A DNA stretch of 35,278 nt, from IMG/VR virus record IMGVR_UViG_3300046655_000599, positions 1 to 35,278 of that record. The stretch is one strand, 5' to 3'. Position numbers and translations under genes: made by a program. This stretch comes from a virus. Numbering within the stretch: the first letter of the stretch is position 1; the number at the start of each line of letters is the position of its first letter. This document shows, in pieces, positions 26,861 through 33,578 of the stretch. The notes beneath the pieces were generated by a model. It saw nothing but the letters and a program-made list of their open reading frames with translations, was not told where the DNA came from and ran no database searches.

Positions 26861-27455
26861 AATAATCCTCCAACTCTTTCTTTTTCCAGCATCCTTCTGG
26901 ATACCGATTTATTTCGTTTTCTCTTGTTGTCGCATCCAGAATCTGTATATCAACATGAACTAATGCTTTTGTAAAGCACTTACAGATACCACATACTTTT
27001 AATTCATCATCTAGATAAGTACTTCTACCTCTTTGTACTTTTTCTACTACTCTTTTAAAACCTTTGCAGCTATAACAACCGGGATTTTCTACATTAAACT
27101 CACAATCAGCACAAATTTCTGCACGATCATTAGCTTTTTCTTGATCTACATATGCGCCTTTACCCATACGCATCATCAATGATAATGCTGTGGTTCCATT
27201 TAAAATGTCTTTTGGCAATATAACAAGCTCATTTATAAACTCTTTACAAAACCCTGTGGGAGACAAATTGCATAAAAAGTTTTGTATTTGATCTTCTAAG
27301 TTATCTGGAGCATCAAGACCATTAATAAAATAATTATCCTTTACGGCTTCTACTAGTTCATCGTAGCTCTCAGCTTCTATCGTTACTTTGGTTTCGCTTA
27401 CAAAGTAATGCCATCCCGGTGGTGGCGTATGTCCTGTATCATTTAGTTTATACAT
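26847..27455 (-). CDS. Cys-rich zinc-binding protein between TerL and portal
   Basis: A 202-residue protein. The start MYKLND (27455) is chosen because GGAG lies 7 nt upstream and it overlaps the TerL stop by 8 nt; an earlier ATG-frame extension would lie deeper in terL. The C-terminal part has several Cys pairs: CADC, CYSC, CGICKC and a final GCW, with spacing expected for zinc-ribbon or knuckle folds. The N-terminal about 100 residues contain an acidic helical region with LVEAVKDNYFING. Cys-rich proteins of this kind are frequent next to terL in phages, but their function is unknown. A structural zinc site or a terminase cofactor are possibilities. Confidence 0.6.
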   Translation of the reverse strand: MYKLNDTGHTPPPGWHYFVSETKVTIEAESYDELVEAVKDNYFINGLDAPDNLEDQIQNFLCNLSPTGFCKEFINELVILPKDILNGTTALSLMMRMGKGAYVDQEKANDRAEICADCEFNVENPGCYSCKGFKRVVEKVQRGRSTYLDDELKVCGICKCFTKALVHVDIQILDATTRENEINRYPEGCWKKKELEDYYGKS

Positions 27456-29274
27456 CAAAGTCTCCGTAATCTTCATACCCATCTTGATCTACGCTATCAA
27501 AATCATCCTCTCCAAAACCATCAGACTCCATCATAGACTGTTCAAGTTCGGCTAACTCTTCAAAGTCATCATTGTGAAATGCTCCGCTACCACCTTTGTT
27601 TTGCATTGGTAGAATATCTAATGCTTTTCTCACTACCTCCAAAGCAACTACTGCTGAATCAGCTTCGTCTGGTGAGTAGCCTAGACGATCACGCAAAATA
27701 GTTTTACTTTCGATTGTTACTTTTCTTGTATCGCTTGTAGCAAAGTCTAGCAAACGTGTGCAAAATTGTTTACAAGTCTCTTCATCAAGATTGCGAATCA
27801 TATCGTTTTGTACATATAATCCGAATCTACCCCAAAGCTCTGTAACATAGTTAGAATACAAATCCTTACCCGGTCTTTTATCCTGCATCGATATAGGATC
27901 ATCACTTGCACTGCCACTAAACTTAACACGCATGATTCCGGTTTGACCCATAGTTTTTTCTAAAGCATCAGCAAGCATCCATTGGTTACCTGTTGTATCC
28001 ATACCTACATGATTTACATCTACATCTAAACTCCACAAATGATTAGCAATGTTCTCGCATAGTGTATCTAGCATTGACTCACCTTCTTTGGCACTTAGCT
28101 GGATGCGAACCGGATGCTGAAACTCTATCTTGTAGTCTCCGTCATTAGCTATACCTACTTTTGCTGGGTATAGTATACATTTATCACCGCCAGCACTGTA
28201 TGCAGGATCAATACCTACTACTGTTACTGGTCTACTTGCCCACTGTACAGCATCACGTACATGGTATTGACTTATAATCTGTTCGTTTAATACAGACCAT
28301 ATAATGCCGTCTGGAGGCATAAATCCTCTACGCATTGTCCAAAATCGTGGTGAATCTTCACCGGGATCAACACGCATTTCATCAATTTGTTTTTTAGTTA
28401 ATAAGAATGGATATTTTTCTGCATCATCGACACCCGGACTTTTTAAACCGTCAAAGTATAAACAATATCCTTTTGGAGTTTTCCATTCTTCTAACTCTGT
28501 ACTGAGTGCATCCCATCCGTCTATTGGAATAGATTTAGAACCAAGCGGGTCTAGCTTAGACATCGGGTTGCCTAATCCAAGAAATCCACCTTCTTCTAAA
28601 CCTGACGATAGGTTGTCCCAAGCAATTACAGCAGCTTCACGTGTTGCTTGCATTTCGTCTACGATTAAGTAAACATACTTGTTATGCATACCAATTAAGT
28701 TACCAAGAGCATCTGCTTGTGAACCCATTTGTACGGCTACACCGTGTATACCAGATAATGGATTATCTGGATCAAATAAAATACTTGTAGTTGATCTGCG
28801 AAGAATACCGGGTAACTCATGCTCACGCAGTTTATAAAACTTTACTACTTCCCTCCATATACGCTTTTCCAGCATCTTGCTGGTCGTAGAACAAACTATA
28901 ACAGTTGTGTCGTGTGGAGAAGCTAACCAAGCACATAATGCAAGAATACCTGCATCAGTAGACTTACCTGTTGCAGATGCTCCCCACCATGTTTGAAACT
29001 GACGATCTTTGTCGCCATTCATAAAAGACTTACATCTACGTTCCATCCATTTATTCCAAACGTAACCACGCTGGTTAAATGTATATCCGTCTTTTTGAAC
29101 AGTGAATTCTTCGGGAAATAATATCTGAACAGCATTTTTCATATGCTCCCAGCGTTCTAATAATTTCCCACCTAACTTTTTACAATGCGCATAATTACGC
29201 CAGATGTATAATTCAACCATAGCTGGATGCTCAAACTCATCAAACTCTAGGTTGTATACAATCTTACTTGCCAC
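27448..29274 (-). CDS. terL: Terminase large subunit
   Basis: About 608 residues from GTG at 29274; an ATG at 29220 is the alternative start. The open frame continues upstream but that part lies in the exonuclease gene and looks unlike protein. Walker A is GASATGKST, Walker B is YVYLIVDEMQ, and the nuclease domain shows GIDPAYSAGGDK, a central GMDTTGN and a late DSAVVALEVV acidic pair. Together these define the ATPase motor plus RNase H-like nuclease that cuts concatemers and packs DNA through the portal. The C-terminus is an acidic tail (DDFDSVDQDGYEDYGDFDV). The gene overlaps exo by 11 nt and the Cys-rich gene by 8 nt. Confidence 0.9.
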   Translation of the reverse strand: MASKIVYNLEFDEFEHPAMVELYIWRNYAHCKKLGGKLLERWEHMKNAVQILFPEEFTVQKDGYTFNQRGYVWNKWMERRCKSFMNGDKDRQFQTWWGASATGKSTDAGILALCAWLASPHDTTVIVCSTTSKMLEKRIWREVVKFYKLREHELPGILRRSTTSILFDPDNPLSGIHGVAVQMGSQADALGNLIGMHNKYVYLIVDEMQATREAAVIAWDNLSSGLEEGGFLGLGNPMSKLDPLGSKSIPIDGWDALSTELEEWKTPKGYCLYFDGLKSPGVDDAEKYPFLLTKKQIDEMRVDPGEDSPRFWTMRRGFMPPDGIIWSVLNEQIISQYHVRDAVQWASRPVTVVGIDPAYSAGGDKCILYPAKVGIANDGDYKIEFQHPVRIQLSAKEGESMLDTLCENIANHLWSLDVDVNHVGMDTTGNQWMLADALEKTMGQTGIMRVKFSGSASDDPISMQDKRPGKDLYSNYVTELWGRFGLYVQNDMIRNLDEETCKQFCTRLLDFATSDTRKVTIESKTILRDRLGYSPDEADSAVVALEVVRKALDILPMQNKGGSGAFHNDDFEELAELEQSMMESDGFGEDDFDSVDQDGYEDYGDFDV

Positions 29275-30046
29275 GCTTCTTTTCTCTCTGGTCGTTACGC
29301 CATTCATTGTAATCAACAAATGCCGTATGACTAATAGTATAATATCTATGGCATTTTGTACACTGCATCTGATGTTGCTTAGTACCAGCCGCAGTATAAG
29401 TGGTTTTATGCTTTTTAATTTCTTGTGAACCACAATAAGCGCATGTCCATTTCTCGCCTCCTGTAGCAACACCAACATGTGTTTTTGGTCTATGAAACCC
29501 TGCTATCTCTTCATATACACGTTGTAATAGTACTACATCTTTTTTGCAGTACTTGACCATTTTAGCCATAGCTTTAGGACAATCATTTTCTTTAATATCT
29601 ACCCACATACCAAAATTGGTATCCATTTTGCCCTCACCAAGTAGAAATTGTCCTAATGCATCTAGCCTATTAGAAGGAAAACGAAAACGCTTTCTAGCAA
29701 TTATTAGCGTATCTGCTGTTTTCCATATAGGAGTAGCCTCTAATTTATTAGCAACAATACGTGTGTTGATATATGGTATATCAAAACGATCTCCATTTTG
29801 TGCAATAATTTCATCTGCTTCTAATAAAACAGGGACAAGGCTTTTTATTAGCTCCTTGTCCCCATCCTGATTCCATTCTATGTGGTGAACTTTCTTCTCA
29901 TGCCCCCACTTATAACAGACGCATATAATGTTTCCATCTCTATGCCCCCATTTCAATGAGTTGTGGCTAACGAATTGTTTGCCTGTTCTCCATACATATG
30001 CTTCATACGGAGCAGTCTCTATATCAATAAATAACTGCTTTATCAT
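29264..30046 (-). CDS. DEDD-family 3'-5' exonuclease with C-terminal zinc ribbon
   Basis: A 260-residue protein. Exo I is FIDIETAP (Asp, Glu), Exo II is AQNGDRFDIPYI, and Exo III is KYCKKDVVLL with a Y-x3-D pattern, which makes a complete DEDDy RNase H-like exonuclease of the DNA polymerase B proofreading or Cas4-like helper type but with no polymerase domain. The last 60 residues carry a C-x2-C ... C-x2-C zinc ribbon (WTCAYCG and MQCTKCHRYY). A free-standing proofreading-like nuclease directly upstream of terL is unusual. It could trim packaging ends, degrade host DNA or recycle nucleotides. Activity is very likely, the substrate unknown. Confidence 0.8.
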   Translation of the reverse strand: MIKQLFIDIETAPYEAYVWRTGKQFVSHNSLKWGHRDGNIICVCYKWGHEKKVHHIEWNQDGDKELIKSLVPVLLEADEIIAQNGDRFDIPYINTRIVANKLEATPIWKTADTLIIARKRFRFPSNRLDALGQFLLGEGKMDTNFGMWVDIKENDCPKAMAKMVKYCKKDVVLLQRVYEEIAGFHRPKTHVGVATGGEKWTCAYCGSQEIKKHKTTYTAAGTKQHQMQCTKCHRYYTISHTAFVDYNEWRNDQREKKRGK

Positions 30047-30053
30047 ATTACTC

Positions 30054-30758
30054 CTAGAAGGCGTGATTTTCTTCTACGTCTTCAGCACTTTTTACTGGAC
30101 GCATTACAATTACATGCACTTGATCTTGTGATGGTAATGCATGTAATCCCATTTCATTGAGTTGCGCCTTTGTTACAACACGATTCATAGGATCAGAACA
30201 TATTTCATATATTGTACCCATATCTACAATGCCATCAGTTGATAAAGAGCGTGTAGATAATACATATTCAAAATCGTCTGAATTTTTCTTTTTCTTCTTT
30301 GGATGTTCCGCACGTACCTGACGTTTAAACTCACCCAATGTCATTTCATTGCTATCTGCCAATTCCAGCATTTCTTTACGATCTTTTACATCTAACCGCA
30401 CAACTGTTTCGTGGTACGCAAACGGCAAATTGTAACGTTGATTCGGAGGAAACTTTTTAGCCATATACTTATAATGCTGTAGTGTCCGTAGCTTTACTCC
30501 AACAGTACGTTCGATTTCTGCTTCAATCTGATGATACTCTTCACCAAGAATATCTTCTGCTTGCAATGCAAGATCGCCCATCCACCACTGGCTCATCTTC
30601 TCTAGCGTAGCTACACTCTGTAACGCACGATGCACTTCCTCATAACTGACGTTACGAGCCACAACTACACTAGCACCACGTGCTTCTATGCCTGTACCCA
30701 ATGGTACTACAAGTTCTTTTGTTTCTGGCATACTTACTTCCTTAATCATTTCCGACAT
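30054..30758 (-). CDS. HTH-like DNA-binding protein, small terminase candidate
   Basis: A 234-residue protein starting MSEMIKEV, chosen because AAGGAG is 7 nt upstream of this ATG (the ATG two codons earlier is only 1 nt from the SD). Residues about 60-150 have the WWMGDL ... ERTVGVKLRTLQHYKYMAKKF ... YHETVVRLD pattern seen in ParB/LmbU-like helix-turn-helix proteins of actinobacteria and phages, where it binds specific DNA. A Lys-run (HPKKKKKNSD) and a C-terminal beta part follow. Position two genes ahead of terL makes a small-terminase or packaging-site recognition role plausible. A regulator is the alternative. Confidence 0.55.
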   Translation of the reverse strand: MSEMIKEVSMPETKELVVPLGTGIEARGASVVVARNVSYEEVHRALQSVATLEKMSQWWMGDLALQAEDILGEEYHQIEAEIERTVGVKLRTLQHYKYMAKKFPPNQRYNLPFAYHETVVRLDVKDRKEMLELADSNEMTLGEFKRQVRAEHPKKKKKNSDDFEYVLSTRSLSTDGIVDMGTIYEICSDPMNRVVTKAQLNEMGLHALPSQDQVHVIVMRPVKSAEDVEENHAF

Positions 30759-31104
30759 TTTCATACTCCTTCATTTCTTCTTTTGTTGTTTCACGAAATA
30801 TACAGCCTGACAACTGCTCGACCATATAAGGCTCTAGCTGATCCCAATCCTTACCACTGTGCTTCATATGATTAATCATCATCTTGACAGTAGGGATAAC
30901 ATTTTCTGCTATAACCGTTTTTTCAGATACTATTGCACCACCATCAGATAGCTTACCTTTTTCTTTAGCATACGCCTCAAGAATATAGTTTACCTCTGTA
31001 GCAAACTCCATCTCATCAGATGTTGGTTCTTGGTGGTTGAATTTTACTCCTACCTTTACACTTCCAGTAGGGTCTTGCTCGATAATCATTATCGATTGAA
31101 TCAT
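30742..31104 (-). CDS. Hypothetical protein at the head of the packaging unit
   Basis: A 120-residue acidic protein with a strong SD (AAAGGAGG) ahead of ATG and a promoter-like palindrome just upstream, so it may be the first gene of the packaging unit. The N-terminal half is beta-like (VKVGVKFNHQEP), the C-terminal half helical with basic and acidic residues (IPTVKMMINHMKHSGKD). It overlaps the HTH gene by 17 nt. No known family is recognised. A second small-terminase component or a regulator are guesses from position. Confidence 0.6.
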   Translation of the reverse strand: MIQSIMIIEQDPTGSVKVGVKFNHQEPTSDEMEFATEVNYILEAYAKEKGKLSDGGAIVSEKTVIAENVIPTVKMMINHMKHSGKDWDQLEPYMVEQLSGCIFRETTKEEMKEYENVGND

Positions 31105-31123
31105 AAGTGCCTCCTTTGGTAAT

Positions 31124-31138
31124 TCTATTAATAATAGA
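31124..31138 (-). promoter_or_regulatory. Palindromic element ahead of the packaging unit
   Basis: TCTATT-AAT-AATAGA, a 6-bp inverted repeat with a 3-nt spacer, lies between the basic-protein cluster and the gene at 31104, just before SD AAAGGAGG. A further AATAGA-ATAC-TCTATT arrangement overlaps it. Probable promoter or operator. Confidence 0.4.
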
Positions 31139-31143
31139 GTATT

Positions 31144-31401
31144 CTATTTTTTACGGAACCGTCTAGTCTTTTTTGCAATTTTTTTTGGCTGCGAACTATG
31201 CTGTTTACCCTTCTTGGTATCAGCACGTTTTTTTCTAGTAGTTGCAGCATACTCGCTACTAGATATTGACTTAATTGCTGCACTTGGCAAGTATCTTTCG
31301 CCTGTTGCTTTCTTTCCCTGTGTGGAAGGCTTACCGGATTTAGTACGCCACTTTTGCTTAGTCCATTTATCTAATGACTTTTGTGATGCCTTTTTAGCCA
31401 C
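31144..31401 (-). CDS. Tiny basic protein (85 residues)
   Basis: GTG start at 31401 lies in the last codons of the preceding gene (overlap 8 nt). The 85-residue product begins MAKKASQKSLDKWTKQKW and is extremely rich in Lys, Arg, Ser and Thr, with RTKSGKPSTQG and a terminal block KKIAKKTRRFRKK. Such proteins are repeatedly seen in marine phage genomes as uncharacterised small basic proteins. The composition suggests binding to DNA or RNA. It belongs to a run of five similar small genes. A longer reading frame upstream of GTG is ruled out because it reads through the neighbour out of frame. Confidence 0.7.
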   Translation of the reverse strand: MAKKASQKSLDKWTKQKWRTKSGKPSTQGKKATGERYLPSAAIKSISSSEYAATTRKKRADTKKGKQHSSQPKKIAKKTRRFRKK

Positions 31402-31579
31402 GATAACCGCCTCCGGCTGCCTTATATTTACGTGCAAGCATTTGTGCCTTCCTCGCAGACCATTGACCGGGCTTGCCTCCTTTGCCCCCAGCCTTGATCT
31501 GGCTAAACAAACGCTTACGCAATGCGGGCTTTGTATAATTACCCGCAGCATTTACTTTGCTTTTAGCCTTCTTTTTCAT
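31394..31579 (-). CDS. Tiny basic protein (61 residues, AAGNYTKP type)
   Basis: A 61-residue protein with KVNAAGNYTKPALRKRLF, then GGKPGQWSARKAQMLARKYK and a Gly-rich end. I recognise this as a small conserved family often present in marine and cyanophage genomes, without assigned function. It is overlapping at both ends with the adjacent basic genes (4 and 8 nt). About a third of the residues are Lys or Arg, which suggests nucleic-acid contact. It is probably co-expressed with its neighbours. Confidence 0.75.
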   Translation of the reverse strand: MKKKAKSKVNAAGNYTKPALRKRLFSQIKAGGKGGKPGQWSARKAQMLARKYKAAGGGYRG

Positions 31580-31692
31580 TTCCGCTTCTTACTCTTTTTA
31601 AAAGCATCTGCCATTACCTGCTGCTTCGCAGGTTTCCGAACCTTGGGCTTAAACCCACAATGCTTTCCTCTAGTTGAATCATACATCTTCAT
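31576..31692 (-). CDS. Tiny basic protein (38 residues)
   Basis: A 38-residue protein from MKMYDSTRGKHCGFKPKVRK to the stop, placed 1 nt after the stop of the previous gene, with GGAAG upstream. The larger frame that contains it runs through the preceding gene and is rejected. It ends in a basic block (FKKSKKRK). Coding is supported by tight spacing and by the shared Lys-rich style of the cluster. Its function is unknown; a DNA-binding or condensing peptide is possible. Confidence 0.55.
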   Translation of the reverse strand: MKMYDSTRGKHCGFKPKVRKPAKQQVMADAFKKSKKRK

Positions 31693-31693
31693 A

Positions 31694-31987
31694 CTAGCAC
31701 TTCCACCGTCTACGAGCCTGTCTAATACGTGAGTTAGGATCGTTGCGTGTCTTAGCACTACTACGCTTAAGCTGCCCCAGAGACCTAGCACAATAGCTCT
31801 TCCTGCGCTTTGCAGCCTTGCTACCGGGCTTTACCTTTCCCGTAACAGCCGTCTTTAACTTACTACCGGGGTTCTTGCGCCTATACGCAGCAACACCCTT
31901 TTTAGTCATACCCGCACCACTCTTCGTAGAGCGGTAGTTACCACCCTTACCCGTAGTACGTGCAACTGGCTTTTCCTTCCTAGCCAT
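31694..31987 (-). CDS. Small basic protein of DUF6321 type
   Basis: A 97-residue protein with TGKGGNYRSTKSGAGMTKKG, then AAYRRKNPGSKLKTAVTG, AKRRKSYCARSLGQLK and a C-terminal RRRWKC. This ordered set of motifs matches the uncharacterised DUF6321 proteins that occur in diverse phages and large viruses. The pattern of conserved Arg/Lys, Gly and the SYCAR segment suggests nucleic-acid binding. ATG overlaps the TAA of the gene upstream (TAATG). Family assignment is from memory and strong in pattern; the function is unknown. Confidence 0.75.
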   Translation of the reverse strand: MARKEKPVARTTGKGGNYRSTKSGAGMTKKGVAAYRRKNPGSKLKTAVTGKVKPGSKAAKRRKSYCARSLGQLKRSSAKTRNDPNSRIRQARRRWKC

Positions 31988-32097
31988 TAGTACATCTTCT
32001 TCTTAGACATCTTCTTGCCAGTCTTCTTGGCATATGTCTTTGCTGCCTTCTTTCCCTTAGCAGTATAAGGGAACTTCTTCTTACCTACTTTTGGCAT
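31987..32097 (-). CDS. Tiny basic protein (36 residues, KFPYTAKG type)
   Basis: A 36-residue protein, MPKVGKKKFPYTAKGKKAA onwards, ending KKMSKKKMY; nearly half the residues are Lys. It overlaps the acidic gene upstream by 13 nt and its stop overlaps the DUF6321 start (TAATG). I recognise the KFPYTAKG phrase from many marine phage genomes, always as a tiny uncharacterised protein. Composition suggests DNA compaction or charge neutralisation during packaging. Confidence 0.7.
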   Translation of the reverse strand: MPKVGKKKFPYTAKGKKAAKTYAKKTGKKMSKKKMY

Positions 32098-32291
32098 TTG
32101 TTACCTACTTTCTCTATGGTTATTGTTAGTACATCGTCTGTTAAAAAAAACTGATCCCTATCCATTTCCTCAGTTATTGGCATAACTTGATATGCTAACT
32201 CTAGCATCAATATCGATACCTCGTTTAAAATCTCCCTATAACTGTTGGGGATATTTTGCTGTTCCCAATTAACAGACTCATCTTCTGACAT
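32085..32291 (-). CDS. Small acidic hypothetical protein, first gene of the leftward module
   Basis: A 68-residue acidic protein (MSEDESVNWEQQNI ...) with a helical centre and a beta-like end (DVLTITIEKVG). A good promoter (TTGACA-16 nt-TAGAAT) lies immediately upstream, with the expected transcription start at or within a base or two of the ATG, so the message may be leaderless or have a very short leader; AGGA is also present before ATG. It overlaps the first tiny basic gene. The contrast of one acidic protein followed by five basic ones is notable. The family is not recognised. Confidence 0.6.
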   Translation of the reverse strand: MSEDESVNWEQQNIPNSYREILNEVSILMLELAYQVMPITEEMDRDQFFLTDDVLTITIEKVGNKCQK

Positions 32292-32297
32292 GTTCCT

Positions 32298-32325
32298 ATT
32301 CTATTACAATAGATTTAATTGTCAA
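32298..32325 (-). promoter_or_regulatory. Promoter for the leftward small-gene cluster
   Basis: On the minus strand TTGACA (32325-32320) is followed after 16 nt by TAGAAT (32303-32298), a good sigma70-type pair. It overlaps the palindrome TCTATT-AC-AATAGA. The predicted transcription start is at or within 1-2 nt of the ATG at 32291. Confidence 0.55.
32300..32313. promoter_or_regulatory. Palindromic element TCTATT-AC-AATAGA
   Basis: A perfect 6-bp inverted repeat with a 2-nt spacer. The identical 14-mer recurs ahead of the capsid gene (22598-22611). It lies at the divergent start of the two modules and overlaps the leftward promoter, so it could be an operator or part of a phage promoter. Confidence 0.45.
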
Positions 32326-32341
32326 GCCTCCCACGTCTATA

Positions 32342-32355
32342 TACTATGTAATAGA
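32342..32355 (+). promoter_or_regulatory. Variant of the AATAGA element, rightward orientation
   Basis: TACTATGTAATAGA on the plus strand resembles the other copies and faces the rightward module, about 135 nt before the first plus-strand gene. No clear -35 box is seen. Weaker than the leftward promoter. Confidence 0.3.
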
Positions 32356-32429
32356 GAGAGGGGGTATTTCTTTTGTTTTTGTCACATATTTTTTGTATGA
32401 CATCTTTTGTGTCTACATTTTTGTTGTGT

Positions 32430-32445
32430 AAAAAGCATGCTTTTT
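32430..32445. repeat. 16-bp perfect palindrome
   Basis: AAAAAGCATGCTTTTT is perfectly self-complementary and lies in the intergenic space between the divergent modules, abutting the terminator-like stem. It could be an operator. Confidence 0.5.
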
Positions 32446-32466
32446 TCTGCAGCAGAAATTTTTTTT
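32444..32466 (+). terminator. Terminator-like hairpin with T-run before the rightward module
   Basis: TTTCTG-CAG-CAGAAA (32444-32458) is a short perfect stem followed by eight T residues. It is placed before, not after, a plus-strand gene, so it may attenuate rightward transcription. The stem is weak, so the call is tentative. Confidence 0.35.
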
Positions 32467-32490
32467 AATTAACAAATAAGGAAAAATAAA

Positions 32491-32703
32491 ATGAAAATGA
32501 CTAAAAAATTATACAACAGTATTGGTGTAGTAGGAATTGTTATCGGAGTTGCGTTCGATATTTGGCTCTTCATTGAACATACTACTGTATGGTTATGGAA
32601 GACCGCCATAGGTCTTGTCTGCTTCCTTCTAGGAGCTTTGCTTGCTAAAGCTGAGGTTCAGGCAGATAATGACTTTCGTGCAGCCCATAACATCACAGAC
32701 TAA
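32491..32703 (+). CDS. Small two-span membrane protein
   Basis: A 70-residue protein starting MKMTKKLYN with SD AAGGA. Residues about 10-28 (IGVVGIVIGVAFDIWLFI) and 33-52 (LWKTAIGLVCFLLGALLA) are two transmembrane helices, with a charged C-terminus. Two-span small proteins in phages include holins and superinfection or membrane-modulating proteins. It opens the rightward module, away from the lysis-like group, so a holin role is only one option. A short hairpin followed by a T-run ends about 25 nt before the ATG. Confidence 0.6.
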   Translation: MKMTKKLYNSIGVVGIVIGVAFDIWLFIEHTTVWLWKTAIGLVCFLLGALLAKAEVQADNDFRAAHNITD

Positions 32704-32711
32704 TACTCATT

Positions 32712-32725
32712 TATATTATAATAGA
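32712..32725 (+). promoter_or_regulatory. Variant AATAGA element with TATAAT
   Basis: TATATTATAATAGA contains a perfect TATAAT and is followed by AAGGAG, the SD of the 27-residue peptide gene. No -35 box is seen. Confidence 0.35.
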
Positions 32726-32737
32726 AAGGAGTACACT

Positions 32738-32821
32738 ATGGAATACCCAGTAATAACTATGTTATTTTGTGTTTCTATCATGTTCTTGGTTTACGTTGTC
32801 GGTAAATCAATGAACCTCTAA
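32738..32821 (+). CDS. 27-residue membrane peptide
   Basis: ATG at 32738 follows a strong SD (AAAGGAG) with 6-nt spacing and a promoter-like TATTATAATAGA. The product is MEYPVITMLFCVSIMFLVYV plus seven more residues, essentially one transmembrane helix with a short polar end. Signals for translation are better than chance, and it sits between two clear genes. It is too short for family assignment. It could be a membrane-active peptide or a leader peptide. Confidence 0.45.
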   Translation: MEYPVITMLFCVSIMFLVYVVGKSMNL

Positions 32822-32996
32822 CCTCTCGCATATCACGTAATGTGTATGCTCCACCTATACCCCCTACAATACATATGTATATAGGATGGTGGAATATAGT
32901 GGGTCAAAAGGGTGTATAAGACCTAAAACAAATGTTCTACACGTATGCGTGTGTGTACGTGCGTAAATAATGTAATAAATATAGGAGTAATAAATT
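32822..32996. other. Gene-free stretch in the rightward module
   Basis: No convincing gene. It contains the 12-bp palindrome ATACATATGTAT near 32871, arms CCACC and GGTGG around it that could form a bulged stem, a GT/AC alternating stretch (32945-32963), and the SD AGGAG of the ATT-start gene. Confidence 0.5.
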
Positions 32997-33578
32997 ATTA
33001 AAGCGAATCAAACAATTGAAAGTGTAGTACAATTAAATGTTATACTAGCTAAGATAGAACTTGAAAAAGAAGGGTTGGATTTGAAATTGAAATCGCAGCT
33101 TAAGCTGATTGAGAATATTGGAAAATATGATGAACAGCTTGAAAATGGTTTACTAAACTCAATAGATAATCGATATAGATTTCAATATTGGGATGCTCAA
33201 AAAGAGCATGATGAACTAAGGTTTCAGTTTGAATTAAATTGGAAGAATTGGGTGTTTTATACAGCATATATAAATGGGATTAAGGACAATGCCAATACAG
33301 ATGCTGAAGCTCTGGATTATATAAATAAAGAGTTACACCGTATCGATCGTGTTTTGATAGATTATGGATTGCAAATTGAATCATGTGATTCTAGAGAACA
33401 AAATATGAAAAAATATGGCGTTCATGTTATGGATGAAGAATATCGTGAATTAGTGGAACATTCTGTTGAATTACGAAAAAATGAAGCAACTACAAGTATT
33501 GAGAGAAAAGTAATTCTCGAAATCATAGATGTAGTAAATAACATATTCATAAAAGGAGATAATAATGAAAGCGAGTGA
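32997..33578 (+). CDS. Helical protein, paralogue 1, with probable ATT start
   Basis: The frame opens after a stop at 32991 and contains no ATG or GTG at its expected start; ATT at 32997 (or 32994) follows AGGAG and is followed by AAA GCG, exactly like the ATG AAA GCG start of the next gene. From there 193 residues match paralogue 2 (196 residues) in length and layout, with shared NGLLNSIDN-like and IIDVVNNIFIKGD-like segments. A TTG at 33075 is the conventional alternative start, but it would remove 26 aligned residues. The protein is acidic and helical (coiled-coil-like). Function unknown. Confidence 0.6.
   Translation: MKANQTIESVVQLNVILAKIELEKEGLDLKLKSQLKLIENIGKYDEQLENGLLNSIDNRYRFQYWDAQKEHDELRFQFELNWKNWVFYTAYINGIKDNANTDAEALDYINKELHRIDRVLIDYGLQIESCDSREQNMKKYGVHVMDEEYRELVEHSVELRKNEATTSIERKVILEIIDVVNNIFIKGDNNESE

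Noticed and set aside
29275-29478. N-terminal extension of the terminase frame to 29478
   Set aside because: The extra residues lie inside the exonuclease gene in another frame and have shadow-like composition; GTG at 29274 or ATG at 29220 gives a normal TerL start.
31402-31551. Longer version of the 85-residue basic protein
   Set aside because: The upstream part overlaps the 61-residue gene out of frame; the GTG in the overlap gives a start that fits the family.
31693-31791. Longer version of the 38-residue basic protein
   Set aside because: The extension runs through the DUF6321-like gene and reads as hydrophobic shadow sequence.
32491-32703. Firm holin call for the two-span protein
   Set aside because: Topology alone is not enough, and it lies away from the lysis-like genes on the opposite strand.
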